Shown piece by piece: positions 47,395-59,000 of a stretch of 64,000 bases of DNA (positions within the stretch are counted from its first letter, which is position 1; the number at the start of each line of letters is the position of its first letter). Origin of the DNA: Antedon mediterranea (lineage: Eukaryota > Echinodermata > Crinoidea > Comatulida > Antedonidae); NCBI RefSeq assembly GCF_964355755.1, contig NC_092677.1, positions 17,392,101 through 17,456,100 on the forward strand, in the 5' to 3' direction. The notes under the pieces were generated by a model that was given only the letters and a program-made list of their open reading frames with translations, searched no databases and was not told the origin of the DNA. A program made the position numbers and the translations under genes.

Positions 47395-49923
47395 GAGCAC
47401 ACTGCGGGGCTAAAGCTTTGGTTAAACCAAAGAGAGCGGTCTTGCTCACTGAATAAGCACCTATTAACTGATGAAAATAAAAGATAAGAATTCTTAACCA
47501 AACTGTATTCAAAGTTTGCAAATGAGTAAGGCTTTAGTTGAGCCACAAACAAATTTAAATGAAGAAATCTGGATAGCACTATGGTAATAGTTAGCTGTCG
47601 GTTTTCCATTAAGTGAATTTATTCACAAGAATCATCAGTGTTGATTAATGCATTACGTATTCATATTTCCATCTAATTGTTGTAAACTGGTGTTAGATGC
47701 CTGTGTGTAAATATAGCCTCAGTGGAATTATATTGATCATAAAGAATGAAATGGTAATATTATATTAAAGAAAGGTATAGTATATCAATGACACTACAGT
47801 GTTTACTGTATATACCTCCGAAGGAACATATCCACCAACAGATGAAACTATCACTATAGAACCACTACTATGAACAAATATAAAAATATGTATTTAGAAA
47901 CAATTACGTTTTATGACACATACTAATTTATTACCTGGCCGCTTAAAAAAGGAAATTGTTTGGAGTGGATTTGTATAGTAGTAAATTGCCTCTATCTACT
48001 GTTTTTGATTTTCCCATACCAGGCATGTTTTTTGTTCTTACCCTCTCTTCTTCATGTGAGTTACAGCATCCTTAATCAAAAGAAATGTTGCTTTTACATT
48101 CACATCAAATATCTAAAAAATAATGATAAAATAATCATACATATAATCAAATTTGTGTGATCTGAATGAACTTCTATAGTTTTTTTTTTAAAAACTGTCT
48201 GCCCTAAGCGAGGTATTTCTCTTGCTAATTATTTCACTTAAGTCAATATAGATTTAAGGATTAATATAGGAGAATTGCTAAAGTATTTCCTTAGAAGGGT
48301 GAATATGACCACTGGAGTTTCTAAGATTTTGTAATAATCTGTCAGCCAGGGCATTCTCCTAGGCTTCATTTCATGACTTTCTAATGTGTGAATCATTTAA
48401 AAAGCCTACCTTATCCCACGCTTCCTCAGGAGTCTGTAAAAAAAAAAGAATTTAAATCATGAATTTAATTATTATAATGTATATCATACAAGGCTGCAGC
48501 GAGAGGTTAAAAACAGAGCAGGCAAAGATGCTATAAATATATTAATGACGATCTGTGCTGGAGAATTTCAGACGTGGCAAGTGTCTCGTCTGCCTCATGC
48601 TGGCTACGGCCCTTTTATATTTAAGAAAGACTAATTCAGAATGTTATTATTCAAAGCTATCCCAAAAACCAGATTTGCTTTTGGTTCAAATAGTCCTAAT
48701 AGTCCTAGATTGATTACAACTTGACTTGACCAGAGTGTTTCATTTACAATTGAAACTTACATCAAGTATTGGACCATACACAGGATTAACAGCAGCATTA
48801 GATACAAATATATCAATTCCACCTTGTTGTTCTACTGTCTGCAAAAGAAAACAACTTGTCACTGAATTACTTAAAGGAAAAAAATAGTGCAAATACTGAA
48901 ATGGTATTAAATTATAGGGGCAGACATTGTTTAGTCTTAGTCTAGCCTGAATTAGTAAGATTGTTGTTTTCACTTAGTTTAGTAGATAGAATCTAGTCCG
49001 ACTCTTTGAAACTCAGAGGCTGTCCATCTGAGGATCACATGACTAGTAACTGTAGAAGGCTGTCCATTAGGAGCGCATAACTACTGCAGCCTGGCTGTCC
49101 ACCTTAAGATCACATAGCTAGTGTAGACTAGTCTTCAGAGTCAAGTCCTCCTGATCTAACTCTCTTTTGACAATGACAATATGAGATAATGTAGATAATT
49201 AATATTCTAAGCATACTGAATTTATAAGGCGTTTTCGATGCTCTTCTTTTGCAACATGGCACACCATTCCAGAAACTTTAATGCCCTCTGATTTCAATTG
49301 ATTTACTGCTTTGTTTACATTGTTTTCTTTCCTACTGCTCACAACAACATGTGCTCCTTCTTGACCAAGGCGTCTTGCTATTGAAAACCCAATTCTTTTT
49401 TTCATTTTGAAAGAAAATGAGGATTTATATTATAATTATTATATTATACTAAAATGCATTGCTGGAGTTCTGATATGGGTTGTGTTTGCCAAAATCAATG
49501 ATTGCCTTTTTCTTGTGTAGTTTTTTTTTTGCATTTGTGTTGTGATAATATTTGATTTGATTGTGAAGTAGTTGAGAGTATTGCAAACAGTTTAGATACA
49601 ACAGGCTAATATAAATAGTAAAAAATATCCTGAAACTTAACAATTCGATGTGACCACTGGGAAGCGAAGTGCTTTTTAAAACCTTATGATAATTAACTGC
49701 TTGTAAATAGCCTGACTGAAAAACAGCCAACTCATGTTTCCAATTTGCATGATGTCATCACATGGGGTGTAGGAGAGGTAGCACAAACTTCTTGCTGGAA
49801 AAGCCTAGTAATAATATCTACTGTATTATTAATATTAACAACATTATAAGCATACCCATCTGTTGAAGCCGTTACAATGGCCACTTTCCCTTCTAGTCTT
49901 CTAGCCTTTGGAGCTGCAGCCAT

Positions 49924-50711
49924 GCTTGATGCAAAATTATACCAGCACTTTTAGGCGTTACTGCAGTCAGTGCAAAGATAAGGCATATTGTAAACAGCAA
50001 ATATAAACAGTGTATAGACAGTAAACTATGTTAGCCATTATATAGGTTGATTGATAAGGCATAGAGATGATTGAGGGCACTGTTTGGTTTAAAATTTAGG
50101 GGCCTGCATAATCTATACTTAGGCCTACAGAATATTGATATAATTTGCATACTGTAACACACACATGCATATGAAATGAATTGATGCCAAGTAAGGCAGC
50201 AACAACACTTGATTTAGGTCTGTCTGACATAATATATGTCGGCCAACATATACATGGCAAATAATTTGAGCATGCTAATCAAAAGATTGAATTTTATTTA
50301 GAATATTTGTGTCAAACAAAAAAATATAAACAAAGCGGTTCATATGTTTATTTTATTTAGTATTTCTTTATAAATTATATAAACTTTTTAAAAATGAATG
50401 GTAATGAAGCACTATAAATAGCAATCAGTTATAGTTTTAAGATGGTATATGAAGAGGACGTTAATTTATGGGTATTTATTTTCATTTTCCATACAAAATC
50501 TCATATAGTAGGCGTTGTCCTCAAATATCCAAACCAATGGTCATAGTTATTACTCTTGAGCACTGTATACTGTAAAATAACCTTAAATTAGTTTAACAAT
50601 TTCACATTTAGGTTTCTCTATATTTCCCTGAGATTTATGCCAGTAATGAAAATCTCTTTAGTATTAATCTCACATATTCAGTGAATGTATTTCTTGCATT
50701 TTAAAAATCTA
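49924..50711. other. Interval between the two DHRS4-like genes
   Basis: AT-rich, with no gene seen. It must hold the promoter of copy 1 (just above 49923) and the 3' part of copy 2. No distinct motif was recognised. Confidence 0.5.
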
Positions 50712-51120
50712 ATTGTCATTCTTTCAGCTTGGACCACTGATGGTCCTATATTATATACATTACTACAACTATGCCATTCTGCCAGCTAGGACCATATTGT
50801 AACATTATAGCCTATCTGTCACTCTGCCAGCTAGGACTGCCTGGCTGTCATTCTGCCAGCTAGGACTGCCTAGCTGTCATTCTGCCAGCTAGGACCATAT
50901 TGTAACATTATAGCCTATCTGTCATTCCTCCAGCTAGGACTGCCTGGCTGTCATTCTGCCAGCTAGGACCATATTGTAACATTATAGCCTAGCTGTAATT
51001 CTGCCAGCTAGGACTGCCTAGCTGGCATTCTGCCAGCTAGGACTGCCTCGCTATCATTCTGCCAGCTAGGACTGCCTCGCTGTCATTCTGCCAGCTAGGA
51101 CCATGTAATATATTGTAACA
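50712..51120. repeat. ~28-bp minisatellite derived from the last DHRS4 codons
   Basis: About a dozen units of the type CTGTCATTCTGCCAGCTAGG plus ACTGCCTAG or ACCATATTGTAACATTATAGCC. On the coding strand these equal the end of the DHRS4-like gene (AGCTGGAGGAATGACAGCTAGG, then stop and TAATGTTAC), so the array grew from the 3' terminal coding sequence. The live stop codon at 51121-51123 sits at its border. A few related units follow copy 1 (41835-41945). Confidence 0.85.
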
Positions 51121-54100
51121 TTATAGCCTAGCTGTCATTCCTCCAGCTACGATCATTGTTTCTCCCGTAATGTATGAACTATCATCAGAACAAAGAAATG
51201 CTACAGTTCCGGAACATTCATCAGGCAAACCAATCCTAAAACAAAAAACCAGAAAATGTAACTTTTTAGATGTTTGCTGAAGAGGTCTCTGTCTTACCAT
51301 GTGCTAGTTCCTACAGTAATTAATACACCTATGTTGGTTCTAATACTACTAGGCTCTTATTTGTTGCGTGGCATTTTCTGCCTTTAACACATTTACATCT
51401 GGTATGCATTGTTTATAAATATCAAAACATTTTTAAATAGCATCTTTTATTGTTTGATGTATATCTATAAATCTTCATAAAGTTCCCCAATATTTAATTT
51501 CTTGTTGCTGTTTTTTATTGAATGGTAATTAATGAATAAATATGACCTTACCTTCCAATTGGAATCATTTTGTTGGTCTCTTCTAAAGCTTCTTTATTAT
51601 TCCATAGCTGCAAAATTCAAGAGACATTTTTAATTCACAGTATGAATATATTAACTTAAGTTGGTGTAACCTAATGACTTGCTGTTCCTCCTGGCCTAGC
51701 TTAAACATCAATCAAGCACTATTAAGTGGTTGATAATTTAAGGTGGCGGCGCTGCAAGCCATAAAATGGAATACTGTTCAAGAATCTCCTTGATCAAGTC
51801 TTCTTGGATAAGGACTTATCCAGTGACACGCACCTGGCTTGTGTACTGTACATTTTATAGAACCCAGTGCATCTTTCGATTTATTGCTGTGGACAGAAGA
51901 AGTGTCGCTTGGTGCCAGCTCAAAACACAAGGGACTGTTATTTAGGGAAGTTAAAAGTTATTGTATGAACATCTAGTTCATTGATCTTTGAGACGGGTTC
52001 ATATAATAAAGCGCAATATAATATAAACATCCAATCCATATCTTGATTCATACAGTACTTACTGCTTCGCTGAATTTTGTTTTGATGATGCCAGGTGCAA
52101 GAGCATTGACTCGTATTCCAAGACGAGCACACTGTGGAGCCAAAGCTTTGGTTAAACCAAAGAGGGCAGTCTTGCTTACTGAATAAGGTCCTAGTAGCTA
52201 TAGAAATAAAAATAAATTCAACATTTATTTGGTCACTCACATAAAAAATTAAAAAGATATATTGTTCCCCTGAAAAATATTTTTTTTAAATGTTTTTGCT
52301 GAATATGCCATTTTAATTTAATATATTTTATTACTTTGATCAAAATTGGATCAGCAAAACAAATATTTACATGAAAAAACTAATTTAGAGCAATAACAAG
52401 TTTAATTGTCTGCTAGACAATGACTTTTTGGGCTAAATTTTACTGTTTATTTTGTCTTTTTATAAGTGAAAACTTTAATGGCCTATTCAAGTCGTTTTTG
52501 TAATTAATCATCATTTTTCATGTTTTTGGGGATAATAAATCTTTAATATTTTTGTAGGAAAACAAAATTATGTAAAATTCACATACCTCAAAAGGAACAT
52601 ATCCACCAATAGATGACACTATAACTATAGAACCACCACTATGAATAAATAAAATACAATAACAATAATAAATAAATAACAATATTTATCACATTCAAGC
52701 TGGGGCCCACTGTGAAAGGTCATGCCAAATTCAATGAACCCTAACAAAGGAACTGAATGTGGGTGGAGTTATGAGTTCTTCAAGTTTTCTTACCCTCTCT
52801 TCTCCATCTGAGTTACAGCATCCTTGATCAAAAGAAATGTGGCCTTTACATTCACATCAAAAATCTATAAAAAAAAACATTTTTTAAATAAATATGGATG
52901 GGAGGTCAGTCCGGACAAATTACACCAGGTTGCAAGTTGATCAAATGCCACGTTAGGAACTACTGTAGTAGGCTTTTTCCCAATTGAAACAGAAAGTTGT
53001 TCGGAAAACAGAACCTGACTAGGTAATGCACGTTGATAGTCTCCAGGATCTTGATACATCTTCTGAGCCCCATTCTGCCTAAGAATTCTTTTGACAGGCC
53101 CTGGATTCCAACACTCAGTATTTTCTTAAGGATTTCTTGATACAAAATAGGCTTGGCTCAACAGCTACTTAGATTCAATTATATTTTGAACTGTTTTGCA
53201 CCATTTGATAAAATATTTTTGGCTCAATTAATTGAAACACTTACCTTATCCCATGCTTCCTCGGTGGTCTGCAAAATAATTATAATATTTTAAGATAAAT
53301 GAAAATAGCTTATAATCTAAATCAAGCTACAGTCACAACATCAGTTGCTTTTTAATGAAAATTCAGATCTATGGTATTTTTAATATATTACTTACATCAA
53401 GTATTGGTCCAAAAACAGGATTAACAGCAGCATTAGATACAAATATGTCAATTCCACCTTGTTGTTCTACTGTCTGCAAGGGAACAAATTTAAGGACAGT
53501 AACAATTTAATATATTGCATAGCATATTTGCTATATTTTTAATGACCATAGATATATATCGATCAGGATTTTAAATGATTACAGAACATTCTAGGCCACT
53601 TTTAAAATTTAAAAGCCTAGTTAAAAAATGTGTATTATGTAGGAAAGGAGTACCCATGTTCATGAGAGCATAATTAAATACACTTGTTAAGTGATAATAG
53701 AACCCACGATCTCCAGATCACTAGTCTGGCGTTCGTACCTCTAAACCACCAAGCTTGCACTGATGGCTAGGGTTGGGATTCAAGCCCAATATAAGAGAGA
53801 AGATTTCTGGATGGTGCAGGTTTAAATTTTTTTATTTCAATGCATACTGAATTTATAAGGCGTTTTCGATGCTCTTCTTTTGCAACATGGCACACCATTC
53901 CAGAAACTTTAATGTTTTCCGATTTCAGTTGATTTACTGCTTTGTCTACATTGTTTTCTTTCCTACTGCTCACAACAACATGTGCTCCTTCTTGACCAAG
54001 GCGTCTTGCTATTGAAAACCCAATTCTTTTAAAGAAAAAACATAGTTTATAAATTTGTATATGATTATAATGTATGACTGTGACACCTAGGCTATGATGT

Positions 54101-55093
54101 CAGTAGACTTGTCACCCGCCGGAACCTATAGAGGAAGAGACCACCACTTTTTAAAAAACAAATTGGGATTGATCTTTGAACTAGTGACATATGGGACACA
54201 TCTTGCAATTCAATTCAATTTAATTCAATTCAACTTTATTTCAGACAAACTGTCCATATGAAATATATAAATACAATAAAAAATAATACAAAGCATTATG
54301 TGACAACCGTCATGGAGAGAGGACTAATAATTATTTGTTGACATTATAGTGCCTCTTATTCTTAAAATGTGGATTATGTTTTGGCAATGATTGGCATTAC
54401 TACATTTTTGCACCTACCGAGATTATCTTTAAGTTAAGCCAATTTTCCAATTACTGTGTCAGTAATTATTTGTAAATGACGCACCCATGATGCAACTCTC
54501 CCGGAGGGTCGTATAGTGGGTCATACAATTGAGTACATTAATATGCATGCGCACAGAGGGATTTAAAAGATCAAAACATGAATGGATGCATATATAAGCT
54601 GATGCTTGCGATTCGCGCAAACATATTCCCCAGATTCGGCTTTAGGTTCAGGTCTCAACAAACACTGTACTAATTTATTTAGAGTTGCCGTTACCTGTAC
54701 TTCTAAAGCTAAACCCTAAAATAAAAAGCGATAATTAATAAAAAGTGAATTGCCATGGCAATAGCACCAACATATCAAGCAGTATCAGACACTAACAAAG
54801 TTTTTGCTGAAAGGCTTGGTATAAATTGTTTAGGATTTTAGATAGTTTCATACAAATAAAAGCCATACATGGCCTAGGCCCTAGGCCTAGCTCATAATAT
54901 AGGAGGCCTATCTATGGAGTTTGATGCACACCCACCCATCTGTTGAAGCCGTGACAATAGCTACTTTTCCTTCTAGCCTCCTCGCCTTTGGAACTGCGGT
55001 CATATTTGATGTGTACCGTGTACAGATAATACCAGCGCTTTTGGGTAGATTTGCTGCAGTTCGTGAAAACATAAGGGCAGCTTGTCTCATCAT
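51121..55093 (-). CDS. DHRS4: DHRS4-like short-chain dehydrogenase/reductase, copy 2, intact
   Basis: NADPH-dependent carbonyl/retinal reductase family. Nine minus-strand exons in coding order are 54936-55093, 53848-54025, 53396-53473, 53245-53268, 52794-52864, 52587-52638, 52063-52197, 51552-51607 and 51121-51235 (288 residues). Motifs: TASTDGIG (48-55) cofactor loop, as in human DHRS4; [18 protein letters not shown] (178-179) with YSVSK (Y192, K196); [28 protein letters not shown]; and C-terminal ARL, a peroxisomal PTS1-type tripeptide (human ends SRL). Residues 1-30 ([20 protein letters not shown]...) look like a mitochondrial presequence and are absent from copy 1, so dual targeting is possible. 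The exons after the first match copy 1 in length. It shares a divergent promoter with TK2 copy B. Confidence 0.96.
53690..53795 (-). mobile_element. tRNA-derived SINE head fragment
   Basis: On the minus strand, GCTTGGTGGTTTAGAGG (box A) and ATCGTGGGTTCTATT (a decayed box B) have tRNA spacing, like the SINE at 24421-24683. It lies in an intron of DHRS4-like copy 2. Confidence 0.55.
54195..54340 (-). mobile_element. LINE 3' end with (ATTGA)n tail, minus strand
   Basis: On the minus strand the sequence reads ATATGGACAGTTTGTCTGAA, ATAAAGTTGAATTGAATT and repeated ATTGAATT, a common form of CR1-like LINE 3' terminus. The body is lost. Intronic. Confidence 0.6.
54455..54540. mobile_element. PIF/Harbinger-like MITE (family C), right-end fragment
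   Basis: TGTGTCAGTAATTATTTGTA and GGGTCGTATAGTGGGTCATA followed by TACATTA match the right end of 22262-22587. It lies in the first intron of DHRS4-like copy 2. Confidence 0.8.
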
Positions 55094-55250
55094 GTTTATA
55101 AATTGTTCAGCAGTTTTTGTTTTAAAATATTGTTAATGATTACGATTAATCACGTTTCGAAGATGTCCAAAAATAAATAAATCCAGGCACCCGATATTAG
55201 GATTGAGGGCGCTGCTCTATGTTTTTATTTTTAGATCGTGTTTTTTTGTT

Positions 55251-55984
55251 CGCCGTGGTTAGGATTCCGGCACCGGAACTCAACTTCCCAGCGTTAGGGA
55301 TTCCGACACGCTATTGCGCATGCCCAGAGCGAGGTAATCGGCAGCGATGGATTATTTCATAGCTGCGCCACACGGCGAACTAGCCTAGATGCCTTCTAAT
55401 ATGGGATCCACTAATCTAGGCTAGGGCTACCAGTTAGACTACGTGACCAGTGGGCCTATAGTATTTATTTTGTAATTAAAAAGTGGTTGCTTCATTCATA
55501 TATAAAATTCATATCATTATGAATTATATAAATACATGACTAGTTTTATGATTTTTCATAACGCATTATACTGTACATATACAACATGCAATCACAAGTT
55601 GATTTGTTGACGGCAGCCACCGCGTGGATGTGAAAAAACTGTTCGGGAAGTCAGGGTCGCAACGCTAAAAACAGCATTACGATTCTTAGATAGATACTGA
55701 TACTTATTAATATCATAATTATTTTAACGCGTGGCGTAGTCATATTTTAATTATTAATTCATGTATGGCATAGGCCAAGTTTCATCCATCGCTCTCTCGC
55801 TCGCGCAACGACTATCTAGGCTACAGTAAATCCCTATAACACTCCGACTCTCCGTGGTGTGGCACTATTATTAGTGCAAGCTATAATTCACTTCCCAGAG
55901 CTCTGGGCATGCGCAATAGCGTGTCGGATTCCCTAACGCGACGGTGGGCAGTTGAGTTCCGGTGCCGGAATCCTAACCACGGCG
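55251..55984. mobile_element. 734-bp Mutator-like miniature element in a divergent promoter
   Basis: The terminal inverted repeats begin CGCCGTGGTTAGGATTCCGG and extend about 85 bp with gaps, including TTCCGACACGCTATTGCGCA. A 9-bp direct duplication TTTTTTGTT flanks the element (55242-55250 and 55985-55993). Long inverted ends plus a 9-bp duplication are the signature of Mutator/MULE elements. The interior is non-coding. It occupies most of the 943 bp between the start codons of DHRS4-like copy 2 and TK2 copy B. Confidence 0.8.
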
Positions 55985-56036
55985 TTTTTTGTTTACATGT
56001 TCGGACTTGCGGCGTGCGGAGATTATTATAATTGAA

Positions 56037-59000
56037 ATGATTTTATTTTTATCTATTCCACAGTTTAGTGAGCCATTAACTCACTTACTATCTGGTCGTG
56101 TATTTACAACTTTAATAAACGGTGGTTTTTCCCAAAGAAAAAGGCTTTTATCGAATATTTCTAGTGTAGGCCCTCAATATTTGTGGAATCGTCAACAATA
56201 TCATTTTTCTCCCCGACTTTATTGTCATCTTTCTGCAACATCCAGACACACAAGGCTGGGCCTATTATCAAAATATAGTAAGACGCAATTTTACTCAACT
56301 AGGCCTAGTAGTACTAAAGGAAGTAATATGTTTGAAAAACCAATTGTTGTAAGTATTATTCATTATTGACAATTGTATTATTTGAAACAAATTTAATTTT
56401 AATTATAAATTATATTATTATGTTATTATTTAGTTTATAATAAATAAGCTTCTTTTTCAGGAATCGAACAAGATGAATTTTATAATAATATTAAGGAGCT
56501 TTCGATTTGTGGAAGCAAACTAGGCCTATTATAATATTATGTCATGTTAATTTATTGTGCGCCGGGATATTAGTACCGGTATGTGATTCCTCGCTCCACG
56601 CGTCAACACATTTTTGATGGTTTCTATAGGTTCAGGTGACAATCAACGACATATCGATATCACAATAAGCTAACAGTGAACTTATGAGAAAGAAACTATA
56701 CATGCGAAAGGATCATTAATTAATGTACTTTCACACACATGTAGATAGTCTTAGTAGACGAGGTAAATCGGCGCTCTGTGCATTAGCGCCAAACTGTCGC
56801 ATCTGGTCCGATATTTGATGCACTGTTTTATGAAATTGAATTATCTGGTATTGTTTTCTGGTGTAACCCTTGTAACAAATCATGTTCACTACGTAGCTGT
56901 AGAGTACAAAAGTCTTTTTTTTAGCATGCGTAAACTGACTCATTACCACTTAAAAGAAATATTTATTGAGGCAGAAAATTACTACTTTGCTTAGGCCTTG
57001 GCAGAACACAAAATGTACTGAAAAAACAACAAATTTGGAAACCCAATTAAAACTGTTGGAATCAAATATAAATTTAAAAATATGTGGAAGTGTCAAATTT
57101 TATGTTTATTTGACAGCAACTTTCCTGGGAATTTCCAGTGGAAAATCCAAATATATGCTAAACTATGAAATGTACATTAGTAAACGTTATTTTCACTTTG
57201 GTTGTATATCCAACTTGGAATTTCCGGAATAACAATGCCCTTGATTTACAGAAGCTTTCCTGGGAATTTCCAGTGGAAATTCCAAATCTATGCTGAGTCA
57301 ACTATGTACATTTTAATATTTGAACTTGATTTTTAACTTGAGCAAGTATCTAAATTGGAAATTACAAAGTTGGATGACTAATTAGATTATTGAACAAGAT
57401 TATAAATGTCATTGATTTCCTGTGTGTTCCTAACTTGAAAATTCCAATGTGTGATGATGAACTACTTTATTTAAACAATTTAGATAAAATACTGTTTAGA
57501 TAAAAACATAGTGTTGAACTTGATTTTAAGGGCTATATGAGGACAAAAAAATTCTATTGATCAGACATTCCCAATCATTTTCGATCTATAGTTTCCCCTA
57601 TGTTTCATAATTTTTGGGATTTTATTTGTTTTACACGATCTTGCTGAAAACAAGCACTTTCTTATCAGTGGGGAGATAGTTCAAATTACACATTACATCC
57701 TTCACTAAATGTGTGTACATCATGTACATCTTATGGAAAATTTAATAAAAAATAAATAGTAATAGTGTTTACCCTCTAAAAGTTTTAAAAATAATAATAG
57801 TTAATAAACATAAAGATTATTACTGAAATTTCTTTCCAGGTTGCCGTTGAAGGGAACATTGGTAGCGGTAAAACTGTTATGCTGGATTTCTTTGAGAAAA
57901 ATGTTCCAGAAGTTGAAATATTGATGGAACCAGTACACAAATGGCGTAACTACAATGGACACAATTTACTAGTAATAAATACTTTCCATATAATTACCAC
58001 CATCACAATACACAAAACGTTTCATACATAAAATGAGATCAAAGGTAGCAACTCCTAGGCCCACTCGACCCCAGGCCTTACAAACATGTTTCTCTTTACA
58101 TAAATTTGCGTAAATCTGGGAAGAGATAAAAAGTTATTTTAACATGCTCCACAAGGCAATGAATGTTCCTTCCCATTTTTTGATGTTGATAAGGGTTAAA
58201 CTTTATATGCAAAATCATACTATGTTAACATTTTCTGGTGCAATATTTTGTTTGGGGATGAACCTTTCGCATAAAAAAAGCATTTATATTACTCTAGGCT
58301 GTAGGTAATAATCAGTAATACTGCACCCAAATTGTATTTAGTGTCATTTAATTTCTTTGTATCAGGGCATGATGTACAAAGACCCTGAAAGATGGAGTTT
58401 TACCTTCCAATCGTATGTTCAGTTAACAATGGCGGAAAGCCACCAGACAAAACAAACCAAACCAGTTCTGATGAGAGAACGCTCTATCTTTGGTGCCAAG
58501 TACTGCTTTGTAGAAAACTTATATGAATGGTGAGTATATACTGCCAAAGCTACACACCTAACTTCTAAAGAGTAGGTAGAGGGTTACCCGATGTACTGGT
58601 CTATCAGCTCTTAATTCATAATAGGTGTTGCACTCTGGCTGCAGTGGGTCTATAGAGGACCTAATCCAAATATGATGAAACAAAAAAAAGAAGATCCATA
58701 TCAATAAATATGTTGCGTACTATAAATTGAATATAATTGATAATTTTTTTTTCAGTAAAAAGATGTCTAAAGCAGAATATGATGTGTTAACAGGCTGGTT
58801 TGATTGGATAATTGAAAATCAAAAACCAAAAATTGATAGAATAAGTATGTATTGATTTGTTCACCCTTTATAAACATGTTACATACTGCTATAACAAGTC
58901 ATTTTACTGTATTTGTATGGCAATACACCGTATACCCTAATAGAACAAAACGGTAACATGTTAAACACCATGGAATATATATATATATATATACAATTCG

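Larger units (their letters stand above)
41946..49923 (-). pseudogene. DHRS4: DHRS4-like short-chain dehydrogenase, copy 1, broken by a retrotransposon
   Basis: DHRS4-type SDRs are NADPH-dependent carbonyl/retinal reductases. Nine minus-strand coding exons can be followed: 49856-49923, 49217-49394, 48761-48838, 48410-48433, 48042-48112, 47816-47867, then exon 7 split into 47400-47467 and 42784-42850, then 42357-42412 and 41946-42060. Leaving the insertion out, exon lengths sum to 777 nt (258 codons plus stop), with cofactor motif TASTDGIG, SNAAVNP, catalytic S and YSVSK, and C-terminal ARL. A Ty3/gypsy element (42851-47394) interrupts exon 7 after the YxxxK site. Read into the insertion, the frame meets a stop within two codons, so the C-terminal third is lost. 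The intron after exon 8 has a GC donor (AAG|GCAAGT). All other sites look functional, so the break is recent. Confidence 0.92.
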
